Assembly (NCBI GenBank): GCA_021793315.1
Contig: JAJYSZ010000015.1
Location: 1 to 47,814, forward strand
Length of the DNA: 47,814 nucleotides
Direction of reading: 5' to 3'
DNA from: Bacillota bacterium
GTDB taxonomy: Bacteria > Bacillota > Sulfobacillia > JAJZYS01 > JAJYTV01
Shown here: one piece after another, positions 25,193 to 33,138 of the stretch
Layout: every line of letters starts with the position of its first letter
Numbering within the stretch: the first letter of the stretch is position 1
The notes under the pieces: generated by a model
Database searches by the model: none
What the model was told of the DNA's origin: nothing
Seen by the model: the letters and a program-made list of their open reading frames with translations, nothing else
Program-made: the position numbers and the translations under genes

Positions 25193-26401
25193 ATGGCCAA
25201 ACGCGGGAATGGGGAAGGAAGCATCACCCATCGCAGGGACGGGCGCTGGATGGGGCAGATCACGGTGGGTCACGATCCCAAGACAGGGCGGCTCAAGCGG
25301 AGGACCTTCTACGGGAAGACGAGGAGGGAGATCTCCGACAAGCTCGCCAATGCGATTACGGAATTGCAGAACGGCCGTTTCGCCCAAGCCACCACATTGA
25401 CGGTCGCTGAGTGGATTTCCGCGTGGCTGGACCGTTACGCACAAACGAAGCGAACCAGCACATGGGAGAACTACGAGTCGTTAGCGCGGGTTCATATCGT
25501 GCCCGCCTTGGGGGCCAAGAAGCTGCGCGATCTCAGGCCGGAGCACTTGCAACTCTTTTACAACGAGCTGCTTCGGACTGGTGCCGTGCGGCGCGAGGGC
25601 GGACTCGCTCCCACGACGGTCCGCCAAGTTCACGCCGTGATCCATGAAGTGCTGGAGCAGGCCGTGCGTGAAGAATTGGTAGGCCGCAATGTGAGCGACT
25701 TCGTCAGTCCCCCTACTGCTCCGCATTTCGAGATCCAACCGCCGAGTGTCGAACACACAGCACGACTGCTCAAGGTTGCCAGGGGTCATCGACTCTATGC
25801 CCTATTTCTTCTGTACCTTGGCTCCGGGATGCGGCGGGGTGAGGCGCTGGCGCTTCGTTGGCAGGACGTTGACCTGAGCCATGGCACTATCGCCGTCCAT
25901 CGCACGCTGGTACGCACCAATACAAAGGGTCTCGTCTTCCATGAACCGAAGACACGGCTCTCGTGGCGCGTCATCCCGATCCCCGATCTGGTTCGCCAGG
26001 CGCTGGTGGCGCACTGCGCACGCCAAGCAGAGGAGAAATTCCTGGTCGGCGAGGCGTACGAAGACCAGGATTTGGTGTTCGCCACGCCGATTGGTCACCC
26101 TATTGATCCGGGCAACGCCAACAGGACGTTTGATCTATTGCTCAAGGCGGCGGGGTTGCGCCATTACCGGCTACATGACCTGCGCCACGCGTTCGCCACC
26201 AGACTCCTAGAACTCGGCGAGCATCCCAAAGTGGTACAGGTCCTGTTGGGGCACAGTAGCATCGCGCAAACATTGAACACATACAGCCATGTGAGTCCAG
26301 GCCTCACGGAGAGGGCAGTCCAGCGCCTCAACGATGTGCTGCAGGACGCCGATTCCAGGCCCAGGGACTCCGCTGGTGGCAAAGAATCGCGGAACGCGTG
26401 A
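25193..26401 (+). CDS. Tyrosine recombinase / integrase beside tRNA-Arg
   Basis: 402 residues. An arm-binding domain (GNGEGSITHRRDGRWMGQI), a SAM-like core-binding domain (TLTVAEWISAWLDRYAQ) and a catalytic domain are in the Tn916/phage integrase order. Catalytic residues are the Arg of SGMRRGEALAL, the H-x-x-R of LHDLRHAFATR, the His of LLGHSS and the Tyr nucleophile of NTYSHVSP. It faces the 3' end of tRNA-Arg, a common attachment site. Downstream it has tandem GGTAGCAAAA motifs and a hairpin almost identical to that after the 7178 integrase. Confidence 0.95.
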   Translation: MAKRGNGEGSITHRRDGRWMGQITVGHDPKTGRLKRRTFYGKTRREISDKLANAITELQNGRFAQATTLTVAEWISAWLDRYAQTKRTSTWENYESLARVHIVPALGAKKLRDLRPEHLQLFYNELLRTGAVRREGGLAPTTVRQVHAVIHEVLEQAVREELVGRNVSDFVSPPTAPHFEIQPPSVEHTARLLKVARGHRLYALFLLYLGSGMRRGEALALRWQDVDLSHGTIAVHRTLVRTNTKGLVFHEPKTRLSWRVIPIPDLVRQALVAHCARQAEEKFLVGEAYEDQDLVFATPIGHPIDPGNANRTFDLLLKAAGLRHYRLHDLRHAFATRLLELGEHPKVVQVLLGHSSIAQTLNTYSHVSPGLTERAVQRLNDVLQDADSRPRDSAGGKESRNA

Positions 26402-26481
26402 CGACACATCCGGATCCTTCCTGCGGTTCGTTCCCTTGGGCGTCGTCTGAACACGACAGACCCCACGGCTGGCTACGATTC

Positions 26482-26503
26482 GGTAGCAAAATGGTAGCAA
26501 AAA
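26482..26503 (+). repeat. Tandem GGTAGCAAAA repeats, probable integrase arm-type sites
   Basis: GGTAGCAAAA occurs at 26482-26491 and 26493-26503 (the second with an extra A), 80 bases after the integrase stop and just before a hairpin. One copy occurs in the matching position after the 7178 integrase. This fits arm-type binding sites close to an att site near tRNA-Arg. I did not find a direct repeat of the tRNA 3' end in the window, so the other element boundary is not located. Confidence 0.55.
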
Positions 26504-26505
26504 CG

Positions 26506-26538
26506 CACCTACCCCCGGATACCGTCCGGGGGTAGGTG
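26506..26538 (-). terminator. Perfect 14-bp hairpin, terminator of tRNA-Arg (minus strand)
   Basis: CACCTACCCCCGGA pairs with TCCGGGGGTAGGTG around the loop TACCG. On the minus strand it is followed by CGTTTTTGC, a good U-tract, 29 bases after the tRNA 3' end. Compared with 8407-8442, one T-A pair has become C-G on both arms, a compensatory change. Confidence 0.75.
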
Positions 26539-26567
26539 TCTGAAAACCGCTCCAGAACCAATCTTTT

Positions 26568-26644
<77 letters not shown>

Positions 26645-26656
26645 GTAGCAGACGTT

Positions 26657-26685
26657 AGTCTAGCATTCCCCGCCCTGCGCTGCAA
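26657..26685 (-). promoter_or_regulatory. Candidate promoter of tRNA-Arg
   Basis: On the minus strand TTGCAG (26685-26680) is separated by 17 bases from TAGACT (26662-26657), which ends 12 bases before the tRNA. Both boxes are partial matches to the housekeeping consensus, but spacing and position are right. Confidence 0.45.
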
Positions 26686-26719
26686 CCCACCGACGGGTCT
26701 CTCTACGATTCTGTCCGAG

Positions 26720-26749
26720 TTGACGGATCCTCGATCATGTCCTTATAAG
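26720..26749 (+). promoter_or_regulatory. Strong housekeeping-type promoter upstream of the hydrogenase protease gene
   Basis: TTGACG (26720-26725), an 18-base spacer and TATAAG (26744-26749) match the consensus at five of six positions in each box. The next plus-strand gene is the maturation protease at 26913, which would leave a leader of about 155 bases. I see no structured motif in that leader. Confidence 0.6.
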
Positions 26750-26912
26750 AAAGGCTTGGTCAACATGCGGCCGAACGGCCCTTGCGGTGAAACCCGAAAT
26801 GACCCAGCCCGCCCCAGCCGTAGCGCCTTTGCTTCACCCATCGCCGTACCCAACCTGGCGCGCGGCCTTATACTCTCTCTGGGACACATCTACGTCGCGT
26901 CGGGGTGACCTT

Positions 26913-27377
26913 GTGACAATCGTCGTCGGTCTCGGCAATCCCTTGCGCCAGGACGAAGGCATCGGCGTGCGCATCCTGCAGGAGCTCGAACACCGCTTCG
27001 GCGACTGGCGCCCTGACGTACGTCTTCTCGACATCGGCACCGCCGGCATGCGCCTTTTGGATGCGCTCGCCGGGGCGGACCGCGCCCTCATCGTGGACTG
27101 CGCGCGCATGGGCGAGGAGCCCGGCACGATGTTGCGCTTCATGCCGCAAGAGGTGGCATCGCGGCGCGACGGCGGCTCCATCACGCCGCACGCCGGCGAC
27201 CTTTTGCAGCTGATCGACCTCGCAAGGCGCCTCGGCCAGTGCTCGGACAAGATCGTCCTCTTCGGCATCGAACCGCTGTCGCTCGGCTACGCGGCCGAGC
27301 TGTCACCGCTTCTCGAGGAGCGCCTCTCCCTCTACTGCGGACGCATCCTCGAAGAGATCGACCACCCCACGGCCTGA
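26913..27377 (+). CDS. [NiFe]-hydrogenase maturation endopeptidase
   Basis: 154 residues from GTG 26913, the only in-frame start just before the conserved N-terminus TIVVGLGNPLRQDEGIGV (G-x-GN-x-x-x-x-DEG, with the nickel-sensing acidic residue). A second conserved part is LLDIGTAGMRLLDALAGADR with the metal-ligand Asp region, and the HAGDLLQL motif carries the ligand His. It cuts the C-terminal tail off the large subunit after nickel insertion. The large subunit here keeps a 16-residue tail, so a partner is required. The gene is convergent to hypF and their 3' ends overlap by 75 bases. Confidence 0.92.
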   Translation: MTIVVGLGNPLRQDEGIGVRILQELEHRFGDWRPDVRLLDIGTAGMRLLDALAGADRALIVDCARMGEEPGTMLRFMPQEVASRRDGGSITPHAGDLLQLIDLARRLGQCSDKIVLFGIEPLSLGYAAELSPLLEERLSLYCGRILEEIDHPTA

Positions 27378-29711
27378 GGCTCTTCTCGCGATCAGCACCG
27401 CAAGCTGCCCTACGGCAAGCCCGCCATCGCCCAGCGGCAGCTTCTGTGGCCATCGCACCTCGAGGCCCGAATCTTCCATCCCGGCAAGGAACCAGCGGAG
27501 GAGCCACTCGTTTTGCCAGACTCCGCCGCCAAGCGCCACCATGGAGAGCCCATACCGCCGGGCGAGCAGGCGCGCCATGCGCGTAAGGCCTTGGGCAAGG
27601 CCACGGTGGAGGCGCGTCGCGGCGGTGTGGGTGGTCGCCCCACGTCCCAGGTCGCCCAATAGCGCGAGGAAGGCCGGGCGCCAGTCCAAGAGGAGCCGCT
27701 TGCCCTGCACGAGGTCGAAGGGGTACGCGCCAGACTCCTCAGGCCGCACGGCGGCTTCCAGAAGCATCGGCAGCTCGCCTTCGAAGCTTGCGCCCGCCCT
27801 GCCCAAGATGACGGCTCCCGCCGCATCCAGGAGCCGCCCGGCACTCGTGGAGAGAAAGCCCGGGTAGCGGCTCCTGAGCACCTGCCGCAGCCGCCCGGCC
27901 GCATCTTCCGCTACCCCCATGCGACGCAGGATAGCCTCCCCATCAGGCTCCCAGCGCCCGATTTCCTCGAGGTAGCTCACGGCGAGGCGCCACGGCTCCT
28001 TCACGGCGATGTCGCCGCCGACGAGCCGCAAAGGGCGCAGGCTCGCAACCCGCCGGTAGCCGGCGCCGTTGGCGATCAAGGCCTCACCGCCCCAGATGCC
28101 ACCATCGTCGCCGTAGCCGACGCCATCGAGAGCGAGCCCGAGCACGGGCTGCGTGACGCCGTGCTCGAGAAGGCAGGCCGCGATGTGGGCATGATGGTGC
28201 TGCACCGCGAGGAGAGGCTTCGGCTGCTCCTTGGCGTAGGCCGTGCCGCGATAGCCCGGGTGGAGGTCATGGACCAGAACCTCGGGCTCCACCCCGAGCT
28301 CCTCGCCATACCACGAGACCTCCCGGCAAAAGAGCGCCATCGTCTTTGCCACGTCGAGGTCGCCGATGTGCGGGCCGAGCCAGATCCTGCCCCCGCGCAG
28401 CACCGCAAAGGCGTTCTTGATGTCGCCTCCCACCGCCAGGGCCTGCAGCTCTGGATCGCAGCCGGGCACCTCGATGCTCTGCGGCACGAAGCCCCGTGCG
28501 CGGCGCAGCATCACCTGCCCCTCATCCGTGACCCGCACCACCGAATCGTCGATCGGCCTGAGAATCTCGCGCGTGTGGCAAAGAAAGCCGTCCGCCACCT
28601 CACCGAGCTCCTGGAGGGCGGAGGCGACCGAATAGGAGAGCGGCTCGCCGCTACGGTTGCCGCTCGTCATGACGAGACAGGAAAGGTCCGGGTCCTCGAG
28701 CAGCAGCACGTGCAGTCCCGTGTACGGCAGCATCACGCCGAGGCGCGCCATCCCCGGCGCCACCGACGGTGCGATGCCGGTCCCGCCGCGCTGCTCGAGG
28801 AGGACGATCGGATGCGCAGGTCCCGCAAGGAGCCGCGCCGCCGCCGCCGACAGGACGCAATGTTTTGGAAGTTCCCGCTCCGCCATCATGACGGCGAGCG
28901 GCTTGCCCGGACGGCGTTTTCTCAGCCTCAGCCGCTGCACCGCCGCCTCGTTCTTCGCATCGACCGCCAGGTGGAACCCGCCGACGCCCATGACGGCGGC
29001 GATGCCGCCCGCGCGGATCAGCGCCTTGGCCATGGCGAGCGCATCCTCGCCCTCGGCCCGCGGGATACCGTCCGGGCCGCAGAAGAAGAGCTGCGGCCCG
29101 CAGGTGCCGCAGGCGGTGGCCTGGGCGTGGAAGCGGCGGGAAGAAGGCTTGCGGTAGTCGGAGGCGCAGTCCTCGCAGAGCGGGAAGCGGTCCATCGCCG
29201 TGCGCTCGCGGTCGAAAGGGAGGCGGCGCGTGATCGTGTAGCGCGGCCCGCACTGGGTGCAAGACGTGAAGGGATAGCGGTAGTAGCGGCTTTCTGGGTT
29301 TTTGAGGTCCTGCAGGCAGTCCGGGCAGATGGCGGCGTCGACGGGAATCCCCATGGACGCCCGCCCGCCGTCGACGTTTGAGGCGACGATCGAGAAGGGG
29401 CCGAGGGGTCCGGGGGCAAGGGGCTCCACCGAGACCGTCTCGATCGCCGCCGCGGCCGGGGCCCTGCCGCGCAGGTCCCTGAGGAAACCCTCGAGCTCCC
29501 GGACCTTCCCCTGCACCTCGATGCCGACGAAGGCGCCCTCGTTGCGCACCGTGCCCAGGAGCCCGCGCTCCCGCGCCAGGCGGTAGACGAAGGGACGAAA
29601 GCCAACGCCCTGCACGGTGCCGGTAACCCGGATCGCGCAGGCCCGTACCTCCTCCTCGCCGCAGCCCCTAAGGCAGGCCGGTCTCCCCGCGTCCCATGCC
29701 GCTGGCCTCAT
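27303..29711 (-). CDS. hypF: Carbamoyltransferase HypF
   Basis: 802 residues, close to the usual 750-800. Domains in order: acylphosphatase (VTGTVQGVGFRPFVYRLA), two zinc-finger repeats (CPDCL, CTQCG; CEDCA, CGTCG), a YrdC-like domain (ALIRAGGIAAVMGVGGFHLA) and a Kae1-like C-terminal domain (VQHHHAHIAACLLEHG, LALDGVGYGDDGGIWGGE). It makes a carbamoyl adenylate from carbamoyl phosphate and passes the group to HypE, the source of the CN ligands. The ATG is preceded by GAGGTGGGG. It has about 25 extra N-terminal residues including two cysteines. It is the last hyp gene of the operon. Confidence 0.97.
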   Translation of the reverse strand: MRPAAWDAGRPACLRGCGEEEVRACAIRVTGTVQGVGFRPFVYRLARERGLLGTVRNEGAFVGIEVQGKVRELEGFLRDLRGRAPAAAAIETVSVEPLAPGPLGPFSIVASNVDGGRASMGIPVDAAICPDCLQDLKNPESRYYRYPFTSCTQCGPRYTITRRLPFDRERTAMDRFPLCEDCASDYRKPSSRRFHAQATACGTCGPQLFFCGPDGIPRAEGEDALAMAKALIRAGGIAAVMGVGGFHLAVDAKNEAAVQRLRLRKRRPGKPLAVMMAERELPKHCVLSAAAARLLAGPAHPIVLLEQRGGTGIAPSVAPGMARLGVMLPYTGLHVLLLEDPDLSCLVMTSGNRSGEPLSYSVASALQELGEVADGFLCHTREILRPIDDSVVRVTDEGQVMLRRARGFVPQSIEVPGCDPELQALAVGGDIKNAFAVLRGGRIWLGPHIGDLDVAKTMALFCREVSWYGEELGVEPEVLVHDLHPGYRGTAYAKEQPKPLLAVQHHHAHIAACLLEHGVTQPVLGLALDGVGYGDDGGIWGGEALIANGAGYRRVASLRPLRLVGGDIAVKEPWRLAVSYLEEIGRWEPDGEAILRRMGVAEDAAGRLRQVLRSRYPGFLSTSAGRLLDAAGAVILGRAGASFEGELPMLLEAAVRPEESGAYPFDLVQGKRLLLDWRPAFLALLGDLGRGATTHTAATRLHRGLAQGLTRMARLLARRYGLSMVALGGGVWQNEWLLRWFLAGMEDSGLEVRWPQKLPLGDGGLAVGQLAVLIARRASGRGVVDLFEDASAVEGEALLEKR

Positions 29712-29723
29712 GACGACCCCACC

Positions 29724-30419
29724 TCAGGCATGAAGACTTTGCTTCTCCCCCACCTTCGCCCGGATCCAGTCGAGCCACAGGTCGATGCCCTGGCCCGTCT
29801 TTGCCGACACCTCGAGCACCGCCATGCCCGGATGCACTGCCTGGATGTTCTCGAGCAGCTGCTCCCGGTCGAAGTCGAGGTGCGGCACGAGATCCGCCTT
29901 CGTCACCAGCGCGAGTTCCGCCCGGTGGAAGATGGCGGGGTACTTGAGCGGCTTGTCTTCGCCCTCCGTCGTACTGACGAGCACCACCTTCGCGTCCTCG
30001 CCGAGATCGTAGGCGGTTGGGCAGACGAGGTTCCCCACGTTCTCGACGAACAGAAGATCGAGCTTTGGCTGATCCACGTCCGGCAGATGGCTCTCCACCA
30101 TCCCCGCCTCGAGATGGCAGGTGCCGGCCGTCACGATCTGCGCCGCCGGCACGCCGGAGCGGCGCAGGCGCTCCGCGTCCCTCTCGGTCTCGACGTCCCC
30201 TACAAGCACCGAGACGCGCAGCGGCTGGAGCTGTGCGAGCGTGCGCTCAAGGAGCGCCGTCTTGCCGGAGCCCGGCGCGCTGATCAGATTCAGGACCAAG
30301 ACGCCTCTTGCCGAGAAGCCTCGCCTGAGCCCCGTCGCGATCGCGTCGTTCGCCTCCATCACGTTGCGGTGCACCGCCACATGCTGGTGGTGGTGGCCTT
30401 CGCCCTTTGTCTCACACAT
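29724..30419 (-). CDS. hypB: Hydrogenase nickel-incorporation GTPase HypB
   Basis: 231 residues. The short N-terminal metal-binding stretch GEGHHHQHVAVH is modest compared with the long His-rich tails of storage-type HypB. GTPase motifs follow: P-loop ISAPGSGKTALLERT, a metal-site cysteine region (TAGTCHLEAGMV), FVENVGNLVCPTAYDLGED and VTKADLVPHL. It hydrolyses GTP to drive nickel delivery with HypA. Its start overlaps the hypA 3' end by eight bases. Confidence 0.97.
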   Translation of the reverse strand: MCETKGEGHHHQHVAVHRNVMEANDAIATGLRRGFSARGVLVLNLISAPGSGKTALLERTLAQLQPLRVSVLVGDVETERDAERLRRSGVPAAQIVTAGTCHLEAGMVESHLPDVDQPKLDLLFVENVGNLVCPTAYDLGEDAKVVLVSTTEGEDKPLKYPAIFHRAELALVTKADLVPHLDFDREQLLENIQAVHPGMAVLEVSAKTGQGIDLWLDWIRAKVGEKQSLHA

Positions 30420-30768
30420 CGTCCGTCAGCACCTCCATGTCCTGCACTTCCAGCCGGTCGCCCGCCACCACCGCGACGTCTCTCGCCCCGCAGGCGCCAC
30501 AGGAGAAGCCCCAACCCTCCTGCACCGTCTCCTGGCCGCAGACGCGACAGCGCACCCGCACCGCCTCCTCCTCGAGAGTAAAGGCCGCCGCCGCGAGTCG
30601 CGGGTAATCTTGTCGCATCGCCCCGAGATAGAAGGCGAGGCTCTCTGCCTCCACCTGCAACAGCCAGCCCACGCCCACCCGGACCCGCTGGACCTCGCGC
30701 GCTCCGGCGCCGGCCGCCGCCTCGTCGGCGATCCTCAGGATCTCCTCAGCCAGCGACATCTCGTGCAT
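30412..30768 (-). CDS. hypA: Hydrogenase nickel metallochaperone HypA
   Basis: 118 residues. The N-terminus MHEMSLAEEILRIADEAAA carries the nickel-binding His2. The zinc site is two C-x-x-C pairs, RCRVCGQ and FSCGACGA. It hands nickel to the large subunit together with HypB. It is one base from the hypE stop, so it sits in the same transcript. The C-terminus LEVQDMEVLTDDV is acidic, as usual. Confidence 0.97.
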   Translation of the reverse strand: MHEMSLAEEILRIADEAAAGAGAREVQRVRVGVGWLLQVEAESLAFYLGAMRQDYPRLAAAAFTLEEEAVRVRCRVCGQETVQEGWGFSCGACGARDVAVVAGDRLEVQDMEVLTDDV

Positions 30769-30769
30769 G

Positions 30770-31795
30770 TCAGCAGATCCTCGGCAGCTGCTCGACCGGC
30801 AGGAGGTCGAGCGGCCGGATTGCTCCGAGCAGGGTGCGCAGGTTCGCGTGCCCTGGCCGGTCGTCCGTCACCTCGCCGATGGCGACGGCGTCCCTCGTCT
30901 CCGGCACGGCCCTGAGACGCCGAAGCGCCTCCTCGGCATCCTCCCTCGCCAGCACCGCGACGAGCCTGCCCTCGCTGGCGACGTAGAGCGGGTCGAGGCC
31001 GAGCACCTCGCAGAGCCCCCGCACGTCCTCGCGCACGGGAATGCGGCGCTCGTCTGCCGTCAGGGTGAGGCCGCTCTGCGCCGAGAGCTCCGCGAAGGTC
31101 GTCGCGAGGCCGCCGCGGGTGGGATCGCGCAGGCAGCGCACGCCCGGGATGTCCCGCACCGCGAGCACCGCGTCGCGCAGGGCGCAGGTGTCGCTCGGGA
31201 TGTCGGTGTCGAGGGCGATGCCGAAGCGCGAGGCCATCACGCTCGCGCCATGGTCGCCGACGCTGCCGGAGAGCAGGACGACATCGCCCGGCCGGATCCT
31301 CGTGGGCGACCAGTCGATGCCGGCCGGCACCAGGCCCACGCCGGCGGTCGTGATGAAGAGGCCCTCGCGGTCGCCTGCCCCCGCCACCTTGGTGTCGCCC
31401 GTCACGATCTCCACCTGGGCGCGTTCCGCCGCGCGGGCCATGTCCCGGACCACATCCTGCAGCAGTCCGATCTCGAGACCCTCGGAGAGGATGAAGGCGG
31501 CGCTCAGCGCGAGCGGCGTCGCGCCGCCCATCAGGAGGTCGTTCACGGTGCCGTTGACGGCGAGGTCGCCGATGCTGCCGCCGGGAAAGCGGATCGGCTG
31601 CACGACGTAGCTGTCGGTGGTCATGGCGAGGCGCATGCCGCCGATCTCGAGCACCGCCCCATCCAGGAGCGGCTCGAGGCGCGGGTTGCGGAAGGCAGGC
31701 AGGAAGATGGCCTCGATGAGGTCGTGGGTCATCTTGCCCCCGGTGCCATGCGATGCCTCGATCACCCGCGGCAGGCGCGGGCCGGCCCTGCTCAT
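30770..31795 (-). CDS. hypE: Hydrogenase maturation protein HypE
   Basis: 341 residues. The PurM-like ATP-binding folds are visible from HGTGGKMTHDLIE, MTTDSYVVQPIRFPGGSIGD and LRDPTRGGLATTFAELS. The C-terminal Cys (ending LPRIC) is the residue carbamoylated by HypF and dehydrated to the thiocyanate that gives CN ligands. The start overlaps the hypD stop by four bases. Confidence 0.97.
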   Translation of the reverse strand: MSRAGPRLPRVIEASHGTGGKMTHDLIEAIFLPAFRNPRLEPLLDGAVLEIGGMRLAMTTDSYVVQPIRFPGGSIGDLAVNGTVNDLLMGGATPLALSAAFILSEGLEIGLLQDVVRDMARAAERAQVEIVTGDTKVAGAGDREGLFITTAGVGLVPAGIDWSPTRIRPGDVVLLSGSVGDHGASVMASRFGIALDTDIPSDTCALRDAVLAVRDIPGVRCLRDPTRGGLATTFAELSAQSGLTLTADERRIPVREDVRGLCEVLGLDPLYVASEGRLVAVLAREDAEEALRRLRAVPETRDAVAIGEVTDDRPGHANLRTLLGAIRPLDLLPVEQLPRIC

Positions 31796-32898
31796 CGCCT
31801 CGCCTCCCGCGCGGTCTGACGGTAGCGGTAGAGGGCGGCGCAGCTGCCCTCCGAGGAGACCATCCCCGGGCCGAACGGGTGCTCCGGCGTGCAGCCGAGC
31901 CCGAACGCCGGGCAGTCGAGGGGAGTCTTCGCTCCCTGGATCACCTCGCCGCAGATGTAGGCGCTCGCGTCTGCCGGCGTCTCCTCGGGCAGTTCACCCG
32001 CGTAGCGCCGCAGGGCATCGAAGGCCGAGAACGCCTCGCGGATACCGAGGCCGCTGCGCGCAATCCGTCCGATGCCGCGCCAGTCCTGGTCCTGGACCGC
32101 GTAGACCTCCCGCATGACCGCTCTGGCCCTGGGGCTCCCGTCCGGGCGCACGGCGCGCCTGTACTGCACCTCGACGCCGCAGCGGCCGTCCGCCTTCTGC
32201 CGCAGCAGCATCAGCACCGCCTCGAGGAGGTCGAGCGGTTCGAAGCCGGCGATCACCACCCCCTTGCCGTAGTCCTGGGGCAGGAAGCGGTAGTCCTCAC
32301 TGCCGACGACCGTCGCGACGTGGCCCGGTCCGATGAAGGCGTCGATCTCCGTGCCCGGCGTATCGAGCAGGTGGCGCAGGATGGGCGGCACGAGGACGTG
32401 GCTGCCGAGCACGCTGAAGTTCTCGAGGCCGAGCTCCCGCGCCCGCAGGATGGCGCAGGCGTTCGCGGGCGCCGTCGTCTCGAAGCCGACGGCGAGGAAC
32501 ACGACGTCCTGCCGCGGATGCTGGCGCGCGATCTCCACCGCGTCGAGACTTCCGTAGACGATGCGCACGTCCGCGCCGCGGGCCGCCGCCTGCCGCAGGC
32601 TCTCATGCGAGCCGGGCACCCGGAGCAGGTCGCCGTAGGTGCAGACGATGCGGCCGTGCCGCGCCAAGGCGATCGCCTGGTCGACGCGCAGGGCGGGCGT
32701 GACGCAGACGGGACAACCGGGTCCGTGCAGAAAGCGGATCTCCTCGGGCAGCAACTGGTCGAGGCCGCTCCGGTAGATGGCGTGGGTGTGGCCGCCGCAG
32801 ATCTCCATGATCCGCATGGGGCCCTGGACCAGCGAGCGGATGGCGTCGAGGAAGCCTCGCGCCGCCACAGGATCGCGGTACTCGTCGACATACCTCAT
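31792..32898 (-). CDS. hypD: Hydrogenase Fe-S scaffold HypD
   Basis: 368 residues. Conserved parts include MEICGGHTHAIYRSGLDQ, HGPGCPVCVTP (the C-x-x-C that holds iron with HypC) and VFLAVGFETTAPANA. The C-terminal four-cysteine region for a [4Fe-4S] cluster spans CGEVIQGAKTPLDCPAFGLG and the following TPEHPFGPGMVSSEGSC. It assembles the Fe(CN)2CO unit. Its start overlaps the hypC stop by four bases. Confidence 0.97.
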   Translation of the reverse strand: MRYVDEYRDPVAARGFLDAIRSLVQGPMRIMEICGGHTHAIYRSGLDQLLPEEIRFLHGPGCPVCVTPALRVDQAIALARHGRIVCTYGDLLRVPGSHESLRQAAARGADVRIVYGSLDAVEIARQHPRQDVVFLAVGFETTAPANACAILRARELGLENFSVLGSHVLVPPILRHLLDTPGTEIDAFIGPGHVATVVGSEDYRFLPQDYGKGVVIAGFEPLDLLEAVLMLLRQKADGRCGVEVQYRRAVRPDGSPRARAVMREVYAVQDQDWRGIGRIARSGLGIREAFSAFDALRRYAGELPEETPADASAYICGEVIQGAKTPLDCPAFGLGCTPEHPFGPGMVSSEGSCAALYRYRQTAREARR

Positions 32899-33137
32899 GT
32901 CGGCTCTCCTGCGCCGGAGGCCATGGCGAACATGGCCCCGAGGTGCTCTTGCTGCCTTTTGGCCTCCCGCTCGTCGATCCGCTGCAGCGCGAAGCCGACG
33001 TGGACGAGGACGTAGTCATCCGCCCGCACGCCTTCCACGAGATCGAGGCAGACCCTGCGGCGCACGCCGCCGACATCGACGACGGCCATGTTGTCCTGCC
33101 CGATCTCAAGCACCCTACCCGGCACCGCAAGGCACAT
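32895..33137 (-). CDS. hypC: Hydrogenase assembly chaperone HypC
   Basis: 80 residues from ATG 33137. The N-terminal Cys2 (MCLAVPGRVLEI) binds the iron centre and the large subunit; VDVGGVRRRVCLDLVEG and DYVLVHVGFALQRIDE are typical. It begins one base after the large-subunit stop, so subunit and chaperone are made together. Longer in-frame readings upstream overlap the large subunit and are not real. Confidence 0.95.
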   Translation of the reverse strand: MCLAVPGRVLEIGQDNMAVVDVGGVRRRVCLDLVEGVRADDYVLVHVGFALQRIDEREAKRQQEHLGAMFAMASGAGEPT

Positions 33138-33138
33138 C

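Noticed and set aside
26720..26908. A 62-codon frame between tRNA-Arg and the hydrogenase protease
   Set aside because: Its start lies in the -35 box of the likely promoter and the sequence has no protein-like features.
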